From: Micromonospora matsumotoense
Lineage (GTDB): Bacteria > Actinomycetota > Actinomycetes > Mycobacteriales > Micromonosporaceae
Reading direction: 5' to 3'
DNA length: 64,000 nt
Assembly: GCF_900091525.1 (NCBI RefSeq)
Contig: NZ_FMCU01000006.1
Span: forward strand, 186,001 to 250,000
Made by a program: the position numbers and the translations under genes. The notes under the pieces are model-generated. The model was given only the letters and a program-made list of their open reading frames with translations, made no database searches and was not told the origin of the DNA. Positions 35,103-44,006 of this stretch are shown here, piece after piece (positions within the stretch are counted from its first letter, which is position 1; the number at the start of each line of letters is the position of its first letter).

Positions 35103-35999
35103 TCAGCCCGGCGGGCCGGGGGCCGGCCCGGGGGCGGTGGGGCAGGGTGCCCGCCAGGCGTCCAGGGCGCGGTTCTTGCGGATCGAGACGAAGCCGTAGC
35201 CGACGGTCGTCACGCAGAAACGCGCCGGGTCTCCGGCGTACTCGACCTGGAACACCGGCTTGCCCGCGTCGGCGAAGGGAAGCAGCTCGGCGCAGCGGCG
35301 CAGCCGGACGCACTCCTCGTCGACCGCGAAGTCGAAGTCCGGGGCCAGCGCGGTCACCTGTGCGACGTCGCCGACCAGGCCGGGGGAGAGGCCCAGGGTG
35401 CGGGCCAGCCCGGCCGCTCGGCGGTTGAAGATCAACTGATCGTCGAAGTCGAGCGGGAAGCCCGACCGGTGGGCGTACCCGTCGGCGTCGACGAGGGCCA
35501 CCGCGCCGAAACCCTTGCCCCGGCAGAGCCGGAACCGGTCGGCCAGGACGGGACGCAGCAGGTCCCACCGCCGGACGTCCACCCAACGACTCCCGGGCCG
35601 CCCGGCCACACCGCCGCGGACCGCCGCCGGGTAGCGGTCGGCGTCCGGGTCGCTCCCGGCGTACATCCCGACCGGCACGTGACAGATCAACCGCCGGTCC
35701 CGCCGCCGCAGCGCGCCCGTCTCGGCAGCGCTCACCCGGACCGGGTCGAGGAGGAAGACGTCGGCCTCGACGGTGGTGTCGACCGGCCCGGTGAGCTGCC
35801 ACTGCCACCGCCACTGCCGGGCCGTGCCGGGCGGCCAGGGGGTCGGTGCGCCGGGTGGCCCGAGGTCGGGACGGCAGGCGTACACCGGGGTCAGCAGGGC
35901 GAGTGCCACGGCGGCCGGCAGCACCCGGCGGCCCGGTGGCCGGGCGGGCGCAGCGGAGCGTCCACCGCGCGTCGCGGACGCTGGCAGCCGGATCCGCAT
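35103..35999 (-). CDS. GH114-like lipoprotein with altered active-site strand
   Basis: 298 residues. VLPAAVALALLTPVYAC (lipobox VYAC, Cys42) marks it as an exported lipoprotein or secreted protein. WRWQWQLTGPVDTTVEADVF opens a GH114 barrel, with DRRLICHVPVGMYA (typical: CYxSxG), SRWVDVRRWDLLRPVL, and FDFAVDEEC near 224-230. The family strand usually reads GFDGVxPDNxDGY with the catalytic Asp; here it is GFGAVALVDADGY (165-175), so the E/D-P-D-N set is lost, while Glu228 is kept. It may be inactive or bind rather than cut. ATG 35999 has GGGAG seven bases upstream. It stands alone between MMPL (convergent) and the CAP gene. Confidence 0.8.
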   Translation of the reverse strand: MRIRLPASATRGGRSAAPARPPGRRVLPAAVALALLTPVYACRPDLGPPGAPTPWPPGTARQWRWQWQLTGPVDTTVEADVFLLDPVRVSAAETGALRRRDRRLICHVPVGMYAGSDPDADRYPAAVRGGVAGRPGSRWVDVRRWDLLRPVLADRFRLCRGKGFGAVALVDADGYAHRSGFPLDFDDQLIFNRRAAGLARTLGLSPGLVGDVAQVTALAPDFDFAVDEECVRLRRCAELLPFADAGKPVFQVEYAGDPARFCVTTVGYGFVSIRKNRALDAWRAPCPTAPGPAPGPPG

Positions 36000-36056
36000 C
36001 GGCAGCTCCCGGGTCCCGTGCGGTGCCCGCCGCACGCCTCACCCGGTCAAACGAAC

Positions 36057-36096
36057 GCCCCCCGGTGACGACGCGGTCGCGTCGTCACCGGGGGGC
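36057..36096 (-). terminator. Strong stem-loop after the CAP-domain gene
   Basis: A perfect 19-bp inverted repeat (arms 36057-36075 and 36078-36096, core CCCCCCGGTGACGACGCG) closing on only two bases, so the real loop is four or more. It lies 14 bases past the stop of the leftward CAP gene. No U-tract. Confidence 0.75.
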
Positions 36097-36110
36097 CAGG
36101 TCGTCCCCGC

Positions 36111-37718
36111 TCAGCGCGGGGCGGCGAAGTTCTGTGTCCAGTACGGCCCGTTGCTGCTGGCCACGCCCACGCCGATCTCGGTGAACGCGCAGTTGAGGAT
36201 GTTGGCCCGGTGACCGGAGCTGTTCATCCAGGCGTTCATCACCGCCGCCGGGGTCTGCTGGTTCCAGGCGACGTTCTCGCCGTAGGTGCGCCAGGAGTAG
36301 CCGGCCCGGTCCAGCCGCTGCCCGGCGTTGCTGCCGTCGCTGCCGGTGTGCGTCATGCTCTTGTGGTCGGCCTGGTCCTGGCTGTGCTGCTGGGCGGCGA
36401 GGGTCAACTTGTCGTCCACCGTGACGGCGGCGCAGCCGGCCTTGGCCCGCTCGGCGTTGACCAGGTCGACGACCTGCTGGGCCTGACTGCCCCCGCCCCC
36501 GCTGGTCGCGGCCCGGGTGGTGGTCGCCGCGGTGGGAATGGCACCGCCCCGGGTGGTCTGCCGGGACGCCGCCTGAGTCCGGCTCGGGCTCGGCGTCGGC
36601 GTGACGGTCCGGCTCGGCGACGGGCTCGGGGTCGGGGACGCCGTCGACGGGCTCGGCGACGGGCTCGGGGAGGCCGGGGCGTCGGTGCTCGGCGCGGCGT
36701 CCGGGATGACCGGAGCGGTGGCCACCGGCGCGTCGAAGGCGGCCCGGTCGGCGCGCTCGTCGTCGTCGGGCAGCATCAGCGCGCCGATGCCGAGGCTCAC
36801 CACCAGGGTCGCCGCGGCGGCGGCCCCGCCGATGAGCAGCGGACGCTTCAGCCGGCGGCGTGGCCGGTCGCGGTCGGTCGGCGTCAAGCGTCCGCCGACC
36901 GGCACGACCGCCGGGGCGAACGCGGTGGCGTCCCGGTCGGCGGGCAGCGGCCCGGCTCCGCCCCGGTACGCCTGTCCGTCCTGTTCGACCTCCCAGGGCC
37001 CGTCCGGTGCGGCGGCCCGGGGCGTCTCCCCGCTCCACTGCCCGGTCTGCGGGCCCTGCCACCGGTCGTCGGCCTCGTCCTGCCGCGGCCCGGCCCGTTC
37101 ACCGTGCCACTGGCCGGCCTGCGCCTCCTGCGCGTCCTGCCACCGGTCGCCCTGTTCGCCCTGTGCGTCCTGCCAGGAACCGCCCTGCGCGTCCTGCCAC
37201 CGGTCGGCCTGTTCGCCCTGCCATGACCCGGTGTGTTCGCCCTGCCAGGAACCGGTCCGCTCAGCCTGCGGGTGGTCGGCGCGTTCGCCCTGCCACGTTC
37301 CGGCCTGCTCGTCCGGCCAGCGGTCGGCCTGGTCGGCGGCGGGCCACTGCCCGGCGGGTTCCCCGGTCCACTGGCCGGTCGGCTCGTCCCGCCACCGGTC
37401 CGTCTGCTCCTCCCGCCACGTCCCGGTCGGCTCCGCCGGGTGCCGGCCGCGCGGCGCATCGGCCCCGCGGTCGGCGGCGGGGGCGGGTCGGGCGGGGTGG
37501 TCGGCCCCGTCCTCGAAACGTCCGGCGGAGGTCCCGGCCGCACCGGGTCCCGGCTGCGCCGGTCCGTCCTGCGCCGGGTCGTCACCGAAGAGGTACGCCG
37601 AGCGGGGCTCGGGGCGGTCGGTCAGCCAGGCCGGGTCGTCCGCCGACGGCTGTGGCCGTCGGTATTCGGCGTCCGGGTCGTTCCGATCGGTCCAGCCGTA
37701 CACGCCTGTCGCCTCCAC
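36111..37718 (-). CDS. CAP/SCP-domain membrane protein with Trp octapeptide repeats
   Basis: 535 residues. The N-terminal ~290 are cytoplasmic and polar; a single helix follows (RPLLIGGAAAAATLVVSLGI), then a Thr/Ser/Pro linker (~340-410) and an extracellular CAP domain (~420-535) with VVDLVNAERAKAGCAAVTVD, HSQDQADHKSMTHTG, YGENVAWNQQTPAAVMNAWM and SGHRANILNCAFTEIGVG. The CAP cleft residues His/Glu are present. Bacterial CAP proteins are cell-wall associated; function unknown. Residues 97-231 hold Trp every eight residues (see the repeat entry). The GTG at 37718 is chosen because it opens MEATGVYGWTD. Signal is type II membrane anchoring. Confidence 0.88.
   Translation of the reverse strand: MEATGVYGWTDRNDPDAEYRRPQPSADDPAWLTDRPEPRSAYLFGDDPAQDGPAQPGPGAAGTSAGRFEDGADHPARPAPAADRGADAPRGRHPAEPTGTWREEQTDRWRDEPTGQWTGEPAGQWPAADQADRWPDEQAGTWQGERADHPQAERTGSWQGEHTGSWQGEQADRWQDAQGGSWQDAQGEQGDRWQDAQEAQAGQWHGERAGPRQDEADDRWQGPQTGQWSGETPRAAAPDGPWEVEQDGQAYRGGAGPLPADRDATAFAPAVVPVGGRLTPTDRDRPRRRLKRPLLIGGAAAAATLVVSLGIGALMLPDDDERADRAAFDAPVATAPVIPDAAPSTDAPASPSPSPSPSTASPTPSPSPSRTVTPTPSPSRTQAASRQTTRGGAIPTAATTTRAATSGGGGSQAQQVVDLVNAERAKAGCAAVTVDDKLTLAAQQHSQDQADHKSMTHTGSDGSNAGQRLDRAGYSWRTYGENVAWNQQTPAAVMNAWMNSSGHRANILNCAFTEIGVGVASSNGPYWTQNFAAPR
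37026..37430 (-). repeat. Octapeptide Trp repeat region in the CAP protein
   Basis: Fourteen tryptophans at residues 101, 109, 117, 125, 134, 142, 158, 166, 174, 182, 193, 204, 220 and 228, mostly eight apart, in units such as GSWQGEQA, DRWQDAQG, GQWTGEPA. The coding DNA is a degenerate 24-base tandem repeat. Predicted to be cytoplasmic because it precedes the single membrane helix. Confidence 0.8.
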
Positions 37719-38079
37719 GGGTCGGTTGCGGGCCGGGGTGACGCTACGGCGGCAACGGGAACAGCGGCAATGCGGCTAAGGAAGAGTTAAGGCCAGACAG
37801 GCGTCCAGGGTCACCGTACCCGTTTTGGAAGGCGTAGAGTCAAGAAGTCCGGACAGAGAGTGTCCGAGCCTTAGGGCCCCCCGGCACAGCCGTCAGGGTA
37901 GGCGTGGAGATGATCTACGGCCTGCGAGAACTTGACGAACGGCGGGTTATCGCTCAATATATAGGTGTCGCCAGTCGCGCCCAGCCACGCCCGGAACTCA
38001 GTGGCCCGGTAGTTAGTCGCGAACACGAAATGGGCGCGCGTTGGCCGGCTTTTCCGGCAGCGCATATCAAGGAGTCAGC
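37719..38079 (+). promoter_or_regulatory. Divergent intergenic region, CAP gene / small coiled-coil gene
   Basis: 361 bases without a gene. The section 37790-38010 is less GC-rich, with TTAAGG, CAATATATAGG and TAGTTAG stretches that may hold the promoters of both genes. No inverted repeat strong enough to call an operator. A stop-rich open frame (37904-38107) has no coding character. Confidence 0.4.
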
Positions 38080-38274
38080 ATGGCGAAGGCCCTCTACGGC
38101 CACGTAGGTGCAGCGCCCGACCGGCGTCTGCTCGACGAGGTCACCCGACTGCGTTCCAGGGTGCAGTCCCTGGAGTTCGAGATCACGCGCCTGCGCGCCG
38201 ACAATGATCGGCTCGCGGCGGCTGCGGCGGAGGTGGACGACCTCCTCCGACTGGCCGAGCCGGCGCTCACCTGA
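38080..38274 (+). CDS. Small coiled-coil protein
   Basis: 64 residues: MAKALYGHVGAAPDRRLLDE, then a continuous heptad coiled coil (VTRLRSRVQSLEFEITRLRA, DNDRLAAAAAEVDDLLRLAE). AAGGAG five to six bases before the ATG gives a strong start. Similar 60-75-residue proteins starting MAKALYGH are, from memory, conserved in actinomycetes, without known function. It probably dimerises. A hairpin follows. Confidence 0.8.
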   Translation: MAKALYGHVGAAPDRRLLDEVTRLRSRVQSLEFEITRLRADNDRLAAAAAEVDDLLRLAEPALT

Positions 38275-38316
38275 TCTTCGGCTACGCAGAAAACTGAACA
38301 GCACCACCGCGAAAAA

Positions 38317-38344
38317 GCGCGCCGACACTTTTGTGCCGGCGCGC
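38317..38344 (+). terminator. Stem-loop after the coiled-coil gene
   Basis: GCGCGCCGACAC (38317-38328) and GTGCCGGCGCGC (38333-38344) pair over 12 positions with one mismatch and a TTTT loop, preceded by GAAAAA. It lies 43 bases past the stop of the coiled-coil gene. Confidence 0.6.
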
Positions 38345-38563
38345 AGTGCTGTCGCGGCACATTTCTCCGGGCGCCAATTCATGATCTTGTGAGCCCGATG
38401 TGGCGCAGCACACCCGAACAATTTTCGGACCGGCTGGGGTTCGGCGCCGGAGGCCGGGGCGGGTCGCGTGCCGGTCACCGCGTACCGACGGGTTAGTCTG
38501 CGGGTTCACCAGGTCCGCGCAGCCCGCGACGCCTGCGGTGGCCACCGGACGAGGATCGAGAAG

Positions 38564-41500
38564 GTGCATCTCAAGAGCCTGACGGTGAAGGGGTTCAAGT
38601 CCTTCGCCTCCGCCACGACGTTGAAGCTGGAGCCCGGGATCACCTGCGTGGTCGGCCCGAACGGCTCCGGCAAGTCCAACGTCGTCGACGCCATCGCCTG
38701 GGTGCTGGGCGAGCAGGGCGCCAAGGCGCTGCGGGGCGGCAAGATGGAGGACGTCATCTTCGCCGGCACCGCCGGGCGGGCGCCGCTGGGCCGGGCCGAG
38801 GTCACCCTCACCATCGACAACACCGACGGCGCCCTGCCGATCGAGTACACCGAGGTCTCCATCACCCGCCGGATGTTCCGCTCCGGCGAGAGCGAGTACG
38901 AGATCAACGGCGACACCTGCCGTCTGCTCGACATCCAGGAGCTGCTCAGTGACTCCGGCATCGGCCGGGAGATGCACATCATCGTCGGTCAGGGCCGGCT
39001 CGACGGCATGCTGCACGCCAAACCGGAGGACCGCCGCTCGTTCATCGAGGAGGCGGCCGGCGTCCTCAAGCACCGCAAGCGCAAGGAGAAGGCGCTGCGG
39101 AAGCTCGACGCGATGCAGGTCAACCTCAACCGGCTGACCGACCTCACCGCCGAGCTGCGCCGCCAGCTCAAGCCGTTGGGTCGGCAGGCCGAGGTGGCCC
39201 GCCGGGCCGCCGCCATCCAGGCCAACCTGCGCGACGCCCGGCTCCGGCTGCTCGCCGACGACCTGCACACCCTGCGGGTCACCCTGGACAAGGAGATCGC
39301 CGACGAGACGGCGCTGCGCGAGCGACGCGAGCAGATCGAGGGCGAGCATGCCGAGGTCCAGGGCCGCCTCGGTGAGCTGGAGGCGGCGCTCGCCGAGGAC
39401 GCGCCGCTGCTCGCCGCCGCCCAGGACACCTGGTACAAGCTCTCCGCGCTCTCCGAACGGTTCCGCTCGGTGGAGCAGTTGGCCCGGGAGCGGTTGCGCC
39501 ACCTCAGCGCCACCGGCGACGACGAGCGTCCCGGCCGGGACCCCGACCAGTTGGAGGCCGAGTCGCAGCGGGTCCGCGAGCAGGAGGAGGAGCTGCGCGG
39601 GGCGCTCACCGACGACCAGATCCGGCTCGCCGAGGCGGTCGAGCACCGGCAGGAGCTGGAACGCCAGCTCGCCGCCGCCGAGCGGGAACTCGTCGCCGCG
39701 GCCAAGGCGATCGCCGACCGGCGGGAGGGTCTGGCCCGGCTGACCGGGCAGGTGAACTCGGCGCGGGCCCGCACCACCAGCGCCGGTGAGGAGATCGACC
39801 GGCTCGCCGCCGCGCACGCCGACGCCCTGGCCCGCGCCGAGCAGGCCCAGGCCGAGCTGGACGCGGTCGCCGAACAGTCCACCGAGGCCGACCGGGACAA
39901 CGCCGAGCTGGACGACCGGCACGCCGAGGCGGTGGCCGTCCACGAGCGGGCGCAGGCCACCGTCCGGGCGTTGACCGACACCGAACGGGCCGCCGAGAAG
40001 GACGCCGCGACGTGGAAGGCCCGCGAGGAGGCGCTCGCCCTGGGGCTACGCCGCAAGGACGGCGCGGGCGCGCTGCTGGCCCGCGCCGACGAGGTGTCCG
40101 GCCTGCTGGGCAGCCTGGCCGGGCTGCTCACCGTCGCCGCCGGCCACGAGGCGGCGCTCGCCGCCGCGCTCGGCGGGCTCGCCGACGCGGTCGCGGTCAC
40201 CGGGGTGGACGAGGCAGTCGAGGCGATGCGGCTGCTGAAGATCTCCGACGCCGGGCGGGCCGGCCTGCTGGTAGGCAGCCCCGCCGGACCAGGCATGGCC
40301 GGCCCCGCCGACGCACTGCGCCCCCGGTTGCCGGATTCCGCGCGGTGGGCGCCCGACCTGGTCGAGTGCGCCCCGCAGCTGCGTCCCGCCGTGCACCGGG
40401 CGCTGCGTGACGTGGTGCTCGTCGACGACCTCACCGCCGCCGCCGAGCTGGTCGCCGACAACCCGGAGCTGCGTGCGGTCACCCCGGACGGCGACGTGGT
40501 CGGGGCGTACGCGGCGGCCGGTGGGTCGGCCAAGGCGGCCAGCTTCATCGAGGTGCAGGCGGCCGTGGAGGAGGCCCGCGCCAACCGGCTCACCGCCGAG
40601 CGGACCGGTGCGGAGCTGCGCGAACAGCTCGTCGACGCCCGTGCCGAGGTGGCCACCGCCAAGGAGGCGGTGCAGCACGCCGCCGCCGCGAAACGGGAGG
40701 CGGAGAGCCACCGTAACGCGGCCGCCCGCCGGCTGGCCGAGCTGGGCGCGGCGGCCCGGTCCGCCAAGGCGGAGACCGACCGGCTCGGCGAGAGCCGGTC
40801 CCGCGCCGAGGCGGCCCGGGAACGTGACCTGACCGCCCTCGCCGAGCTGGCGGAGCGGCTGCGGCTGGCCGAGGACACCCCGATCGACGCGGAACCCTCC
40901 ACCGAGGACCGGGACCAGCTCGCGGCGATGGTGCCCCGGGCCCGGCAGAACGAGATGGAGGTCCGGCTCGCGGTGCGTACCGCCGAGGAGCGGGTCGCCT
41001 CGATCGCCGGCCGGGCGGACTCGCTGGCCCGGCAGGCCACCGCCGAGCGCGCGGCCCGGGAGCGGGCGGCGGCCCGGCGGGCGGCGCGGACCCGGGGCGC
41101 GGCGATCGCCCGGGCCGTGGTCGGTGGCGCCCGCGAGGCACTGACCCGGCTGGGCGCCTCCGTTGCCCGCGCCGAGGAGCACCGCGACGCGGTCGCCCGC
41201 GAACGCGCCGCCCGGGAGGCCGAACTTCAGGAGGTACGCGGGGCGGCGAAGCGGCTCGGCGCGGAGCTGGAGCGGTTGACCAGCCAGGTGCACCGCGACG
41301 AGGTGGCCCGCGCCGAGCAGCGGCTGCGCATCGAGCAGTTGGAGGCGAAGGCCGCCGAGGACTTCGGCCTGGACCTGGAGACCCTGGTCGCCGAGTACGG
41401 CCCGGCGCAGCCCGTCCCGCCGACCCCGGTGGACGTCGCGACGGCCGAACGCGACGGCCTGCCGGTGCCCGAGCCGGTCCGCTACGAGCGGCCGGTGCAG

Positions 41501-42172
41501 GAGAAGCGGGCCGCCAAGGCGGAACGGGAACTGGCCCTGCTCGGCAAGGTCAACCCGCTCGCGTTGGAGGAGTTCGCCGCCCTGGAGGAGCGCTTCAAGT
41601 TCCTCTCCGAGCAGTTGGAGGACCTCAAGGCCACCCGGCGTGACCTGCTCACCGTGGTCAAGGACGTCGACGAGCGGATCCTGGAGGTCTTCGCCAGCGC
41701 GTTCGCCGACACCGCCCGCGAGTTCGAGCAGGTCTTCACGGTGCTCTTCCCCGGCGGCGAGGGTCGGCTGATCCTCACCGAACCCGACGACCTGCTGACC
41801 ACCGGTGTGGAGGTGGAGGCCCGGCCGCCCGGCAAGAAGATCAAACGGCTGTCGCTGCTCTCCGGCGGCGAGCGGTCGTTGACCGCGGTGGCGATGCTGG
41901 TGGCGATCTTCCGGGCCCGGCCCAGCCCATTCTACATCATGGACGAGGTGGAGGCGGCCCTCGACGACGTGAACCTGGGCCGGTTGATCACCCTGCTGGC
42001 CCAGTTGCGGGAGAAGAGCCAGCTGATCGTCATCACCCACCAGAAGCGGACCATGGAGATCGCCGACGCGCTCTACGGCGTGACCATGCGCAACGGCGTC
42101 ACCCAGGTGATCAGTCAACGGCTCCACCGGACCGACGACGAGCGGTCCGACCGAACTGAGGAGAATCAGTAG
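38564..42172 (+). CDS. smc: Chromosome segregation protein SMC
   Basis: 1202 residues. Head: MHLKSLTVKGFKSFASATTL, Walker A GPNGSGKSNVVDAI, IIVGQGRLDGMLHAKPEDRR. Two long coiled coils flank a hinge at about 515-660 (LLTVAAGHEAALAAALGGLA). The C-terminal head has LLSGGERSLTAVAML (signature) and FYIMDEVEAALDDVNLGRL (Walker B). SMC dimers with ScpA/ScpB extrude loops and organise the chromosome. GTG 38564 begins the family N-terminus; the open frame to 38468 is untranslated leader. The HAD gene begins on the last base of the stop (TAGTG). Length typical for actinobacteria. Confidence 0.97.
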   Translation: MHLKSLTVKGFKSFASATTLKLEPGITCVVGPNGSGKSNVVDAIAWVLGEQGAKALRGGKMEDVIFAGTAGRAPLGRAEVTLTIDNTDGALPIEYTEVSITRRMFRSGESEYEINGDTCRLLDIQELLSDSGIGREMHIIVGQGRLDGMLHAKPEDRRSFIEEAAGVLKHRKRKEKALRKLDAMQVNLNRLTDLTAELRRQLKPLGRQAEVARRAAAIQANLRDARLRLLADDLHTLRVTLDKEIADETALRERREQIEGEHAEVQGRLGELEAALAEDAPLLAAAQDTWYKLSALSERFRSVEQLARERLRHLSATGDDERPGRDPDQLEAESQRVREQEEELRGALTDDQIRLAEAVEHRQELERQLAAAERELVAAAKAIADRREGLARLTGQVNSARARTTSAGEEIDRLAAAHADALARAEQAQAELDAVAEQSTEADRDNAELDDRHAEAVAVHERAQATVRALTDTERAAEKDAATWKAREEALALGLRRKDGAGALLARADEVSGLLGSLAGLLTVAAGHEAALAAALGGLADAVAVTGVDEAVEAMRLLKISDAGRAGLLVGSPAGPGMAGPADALRPRLPDSARWAPDLVECAPQLRPAVHRALRDVVLVDDLTAAAELVADNPELRAVTPDGDVVGAYAAAGGSAKAASFIEVQAAVEEARANRLTAERTGAELREQLVDARAEVATAKEAVQHAAAAKREAESHRNAAARRLAELGAAARSAKAETDRLGESRSRAEAARERDLTALAELAERLRLAEDTPIDAEPSTEDRDQLAAMVPRARQNEMEVRLAVRTAEERVASIAGRADSLARQATAERAARERAAARRAARTRGAAIARAVVGGAREALTRLGASVARAEEHRDAVARERAAREAELQEVRGAAKRLGAELERLTSQVHRDEVARAEQRLRIEQLEAKAAEDFGLDLETLVAEYGPAQPVPPTPVDVATAERDGLPVPEPVRYERPVQEKRAAKAERELALLGKVNPLALEEFAALEERFKFLSEQLEDLKATRRDLLTVVKDVDERILEVFASAFADTAREFEQVFTVLFPGGEGRLILTEPDDLLTTGVEVEARPPGKKIKRLSLLSGGERSLTAVAMLVAIFRARPSPFYIMDEVEAALDDVNLGRLITLLAQLREKSQLIVITHQKRTMEIADALYGVTMRNGVTQVISQRLHRTDDERSDRTEENQ

Positions 42173-42789
42173 TGGCACGGGAACGGCCGACGGCGCTCCT
42201 GCTCGACTTCGACGGCGTGCTGCGCCACTGGGACCCGGCGGTGGCCGCCGGCATCGAGCGGGAGTACGGCCTTGCCGCCGGGGTGCTCGGCGAGATCGCC
42301 ATGCACTGGGGGCGGCTCCAACCGGTGCTGACCGGTCAGGTCAGCCACGCCGACTGGGTGTCCAGCGTGGCCGACGCGCTGACCGAGTCGGTCGGCCCGG
42401 ACCGGGCGCGGGCGGCGGTGCAGCAGTGGCAGCGTTACCGGGGTGAGGTCGACGCCGACGTGCTGGCCTTCGTCCGCGAGGTGCGGGCCGCCGGGGTCCG
42501 GGTCGGGCTGGGTACCAACGCCACCGACCTGCTCGACACCGACCTCGCCGAGTTGGGCCTGGTCGGCGAGTTGGACGTGGTGGTCAACTCCTCGGTCGTC
42601 GGGGTGCACAAGCCGGCGAAGGAGTATTTCCAGGCGGCCTGCGACGCGTTGGCGACCCCACCGGCCCGGGTGCTCTTCGTCGACGACGAGGACTGGGCGG
42701 TCCGGGGAGCCCGGGTGGCCGGGCTGTCGGCGTACCGGTGGAGTGGGCCGGAGGGGCTGCGCTACCTGCGGGCGGCGCTGGGGTGCTGA
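42172..42789 (+). CDS. HAD-superfamily hydrolase
   Basis: 205 residues. Motif I LLLDFDGVLRHWD with the nucleophile Asp, motif II GLGTNATDLLD, motif III HKPAKEYF and motif IV VLFVDDEDWAVRGARVAG. A four-helix cap lies between motifs I and II. It is a cytoplasmic phosphatase or haloacid-dehalogenase-type hydrolase; substrate unknown. The GTG shares a base with the smc stop, so it is translated from the smc message. Confidence 0.88.
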   Translation: MARERPTALLLDFDGVLRHWDPAVAAGIEREYGLAAGVLGEIAMHWGRLQPVLTGQVSHADWVSSVADALTESVGPDRARAAVQQWQRYRGEVDADVLAFVREVRAAGVRVGLGTNATDLLDTDLAELGLVGELDVVVNSSVVGVHKPAKEYFQAACDALATPPARVLFVDDEDWAVRGARVAGLSAYRWSGPEGLRYLRAALGC

Positions 42790-42852
42790 CCCGGCCGGCC
42801 GGTGGGCTGTCCGCCTGACAGCCTGCCGATCCGGGCCCGGTCCCCGCCGGGG

Positions 42853-43374
42853 TCACTCGCCGGTGACGCCGTCGAGGCGTTCCCGGAGCAGGTCGGCGTG
42901 GCCGTTGTGCCGGGCGTACTCCTCGATCAGGTGGAGGTAGACCCAGCGCAGGCTGAAGGTTCGTTTCTTGGCGCCGACCTCGGTGAACGTCTCGTCGAGC
43001 GAGCGCCCGGCGGTGGCAGCCCGGGCCAGGGCGACCTGCTCGTGGTAGATGGCGAAGTCGGCCTCGGCGTCGGCGTGGCGCACGTCGAGGTCGGCGTCCG
43101 GGTTCTCGGGGGTGCCGTACGGGTAGTCGAACTGTTGCCCGGCGAAATTCTCCCGGAACCACCAGGACTCCACCTCGCCCAGGTGGCGGACCAGGCCGAG
43201 CAGGGTCAGCGTCGACGGCTGCACGCTCGGGGTGCGCAACTGCTCGCCGGTCAGCCCGGCACACTTGAGCAGCAGGGTCTGCCGGTGGTAGTCGAGCCAG
43301 CTCTCCAGCATGGCCCGCTCGTCGCCGACGGGGAGCTCAGGGGTCCGGGTGATCTCCGGTGCACGCCAGGTCAT
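42853..43374 (-). CDS. DinB-like (DUF664) protein
   Basis: 173 residues. RAMLESWLDYHRQTLLLKCA and TLTLLGLVRHLGEVESWWFR carry the first conserved His of the four-helix DinB/YfiT bundle; LRWVYLHLIEEYARHNGHAD carries the His pair that binds metal. These are mycothiol-dependent-transferase-like proteins in actinomycetes, of unknown substrate. Two ATGs, at 43383 and 43374, are possible; AAGGA is better placed for the second. Convergent with the HAD gene. Confidence 0.88.
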   Translation of the reverse strand: MTWRAPEITRTPELPVGDERAMLESWLDYHRQTLLLKCAGLTGEQLRTPSVQPSTLTLLGLVRHLGEVESWWFRENFAGQQFDYPYGTPENPDADLDVRHADAEADFAIYHEQVALARAATAGRSLDETFTEVGAKKRTFSLRWVYLHLIEEYARHNGHADLLRERLDGVTGE

Positions 43375-43511
43375 GTCCGGCATCCTTGTCGCCCGGTCCG
43401 ACATTCCGCGACCGAGATTCGTCGCGCCGCCGGCGGCACCACCCGGCCAGGATGCCCGGCGGTGACCCGGGAGGGAACCCGGGCGGCAGCGGTCGCCGAC
43501 CCTGTCCCCGG

Positions 43512-44003
43512 TCAGGGCACGACGAGGACCGGCCAGCGGCCGGTGCGGACCAGGCGGGTGGCGACCGAACCGACCAGCCGGTGCCCGGCCTGCGCGGAGG
43601 AGCCGACCACCACCAGGTCCGCCCGGGACTCGTCGGCCGCCGCGCGGAGTTCGGTGTACGCGTCGCCGCGCCGGCACAGGAACGTCACCGGCAGGCCCAG
43701 CTCCTCCGCGCCCCGACGGCACTCCTGCCGCAGGTCGGCGGCGAGTTCGTCGTGGGTCTGCTGGACCGCCCCGGCCACCACTGCCGGCATCAGGGAGGCG
43801 TAGCCGGCCGGGGCGCTGACGAAGACCACCACCAGCCCGGCATGCTGCCGACGGGCCAGCCCCGCCGCGTACGAGGCGGCCCGCAGCGAGGTCCGGCTGC
43901 CGTCGACGCCGACCAGCACCACCCGGGGGCCGTCGGTGCCGCGCTCGAACTCCAGCGAGCGGGCCTGCGGGCCGTACTGTTCACGCTCGACGGGGATGCT
44001 CAC
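43512..44003 (-). CDS. Universal stress protein (UspA family)
   Basis: 163 residues in one Usp domain: PRVVLVGVDGSRTSLRAASY near the N-terminus and ADLVVVGSSAQAGHRLVGSV with ATRLVRTGRWPVLVVP at the C-terminus. The G-x-G-type loop (GSSAQAGHRLVGS) is close to the ATP-binding pattern but spaced unusually. Cytoplasmic stress or nucleotide-binding protein of unknown role. It is two bases past the stop of the MFS gene, so it is in the same leftward transcript and may follow MarR control. Confidence 0.85.
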   Translation of the reverse strand: MSIPVEREQYGPQARSLEFERGTDGPRVVLVGVDGSRTSLRAASYAAGLARRQHAGLVVVFVSAPAGYASLMPAVVAGAVQQTHDELAADLRQECRRGAEELGLPVTFLCRRGDAYTELRAAADESRADLVVVGSSAQAGHRLVGSVATRLVRTGRWPVLVVP

Positions 44004-44006
44004 CGG

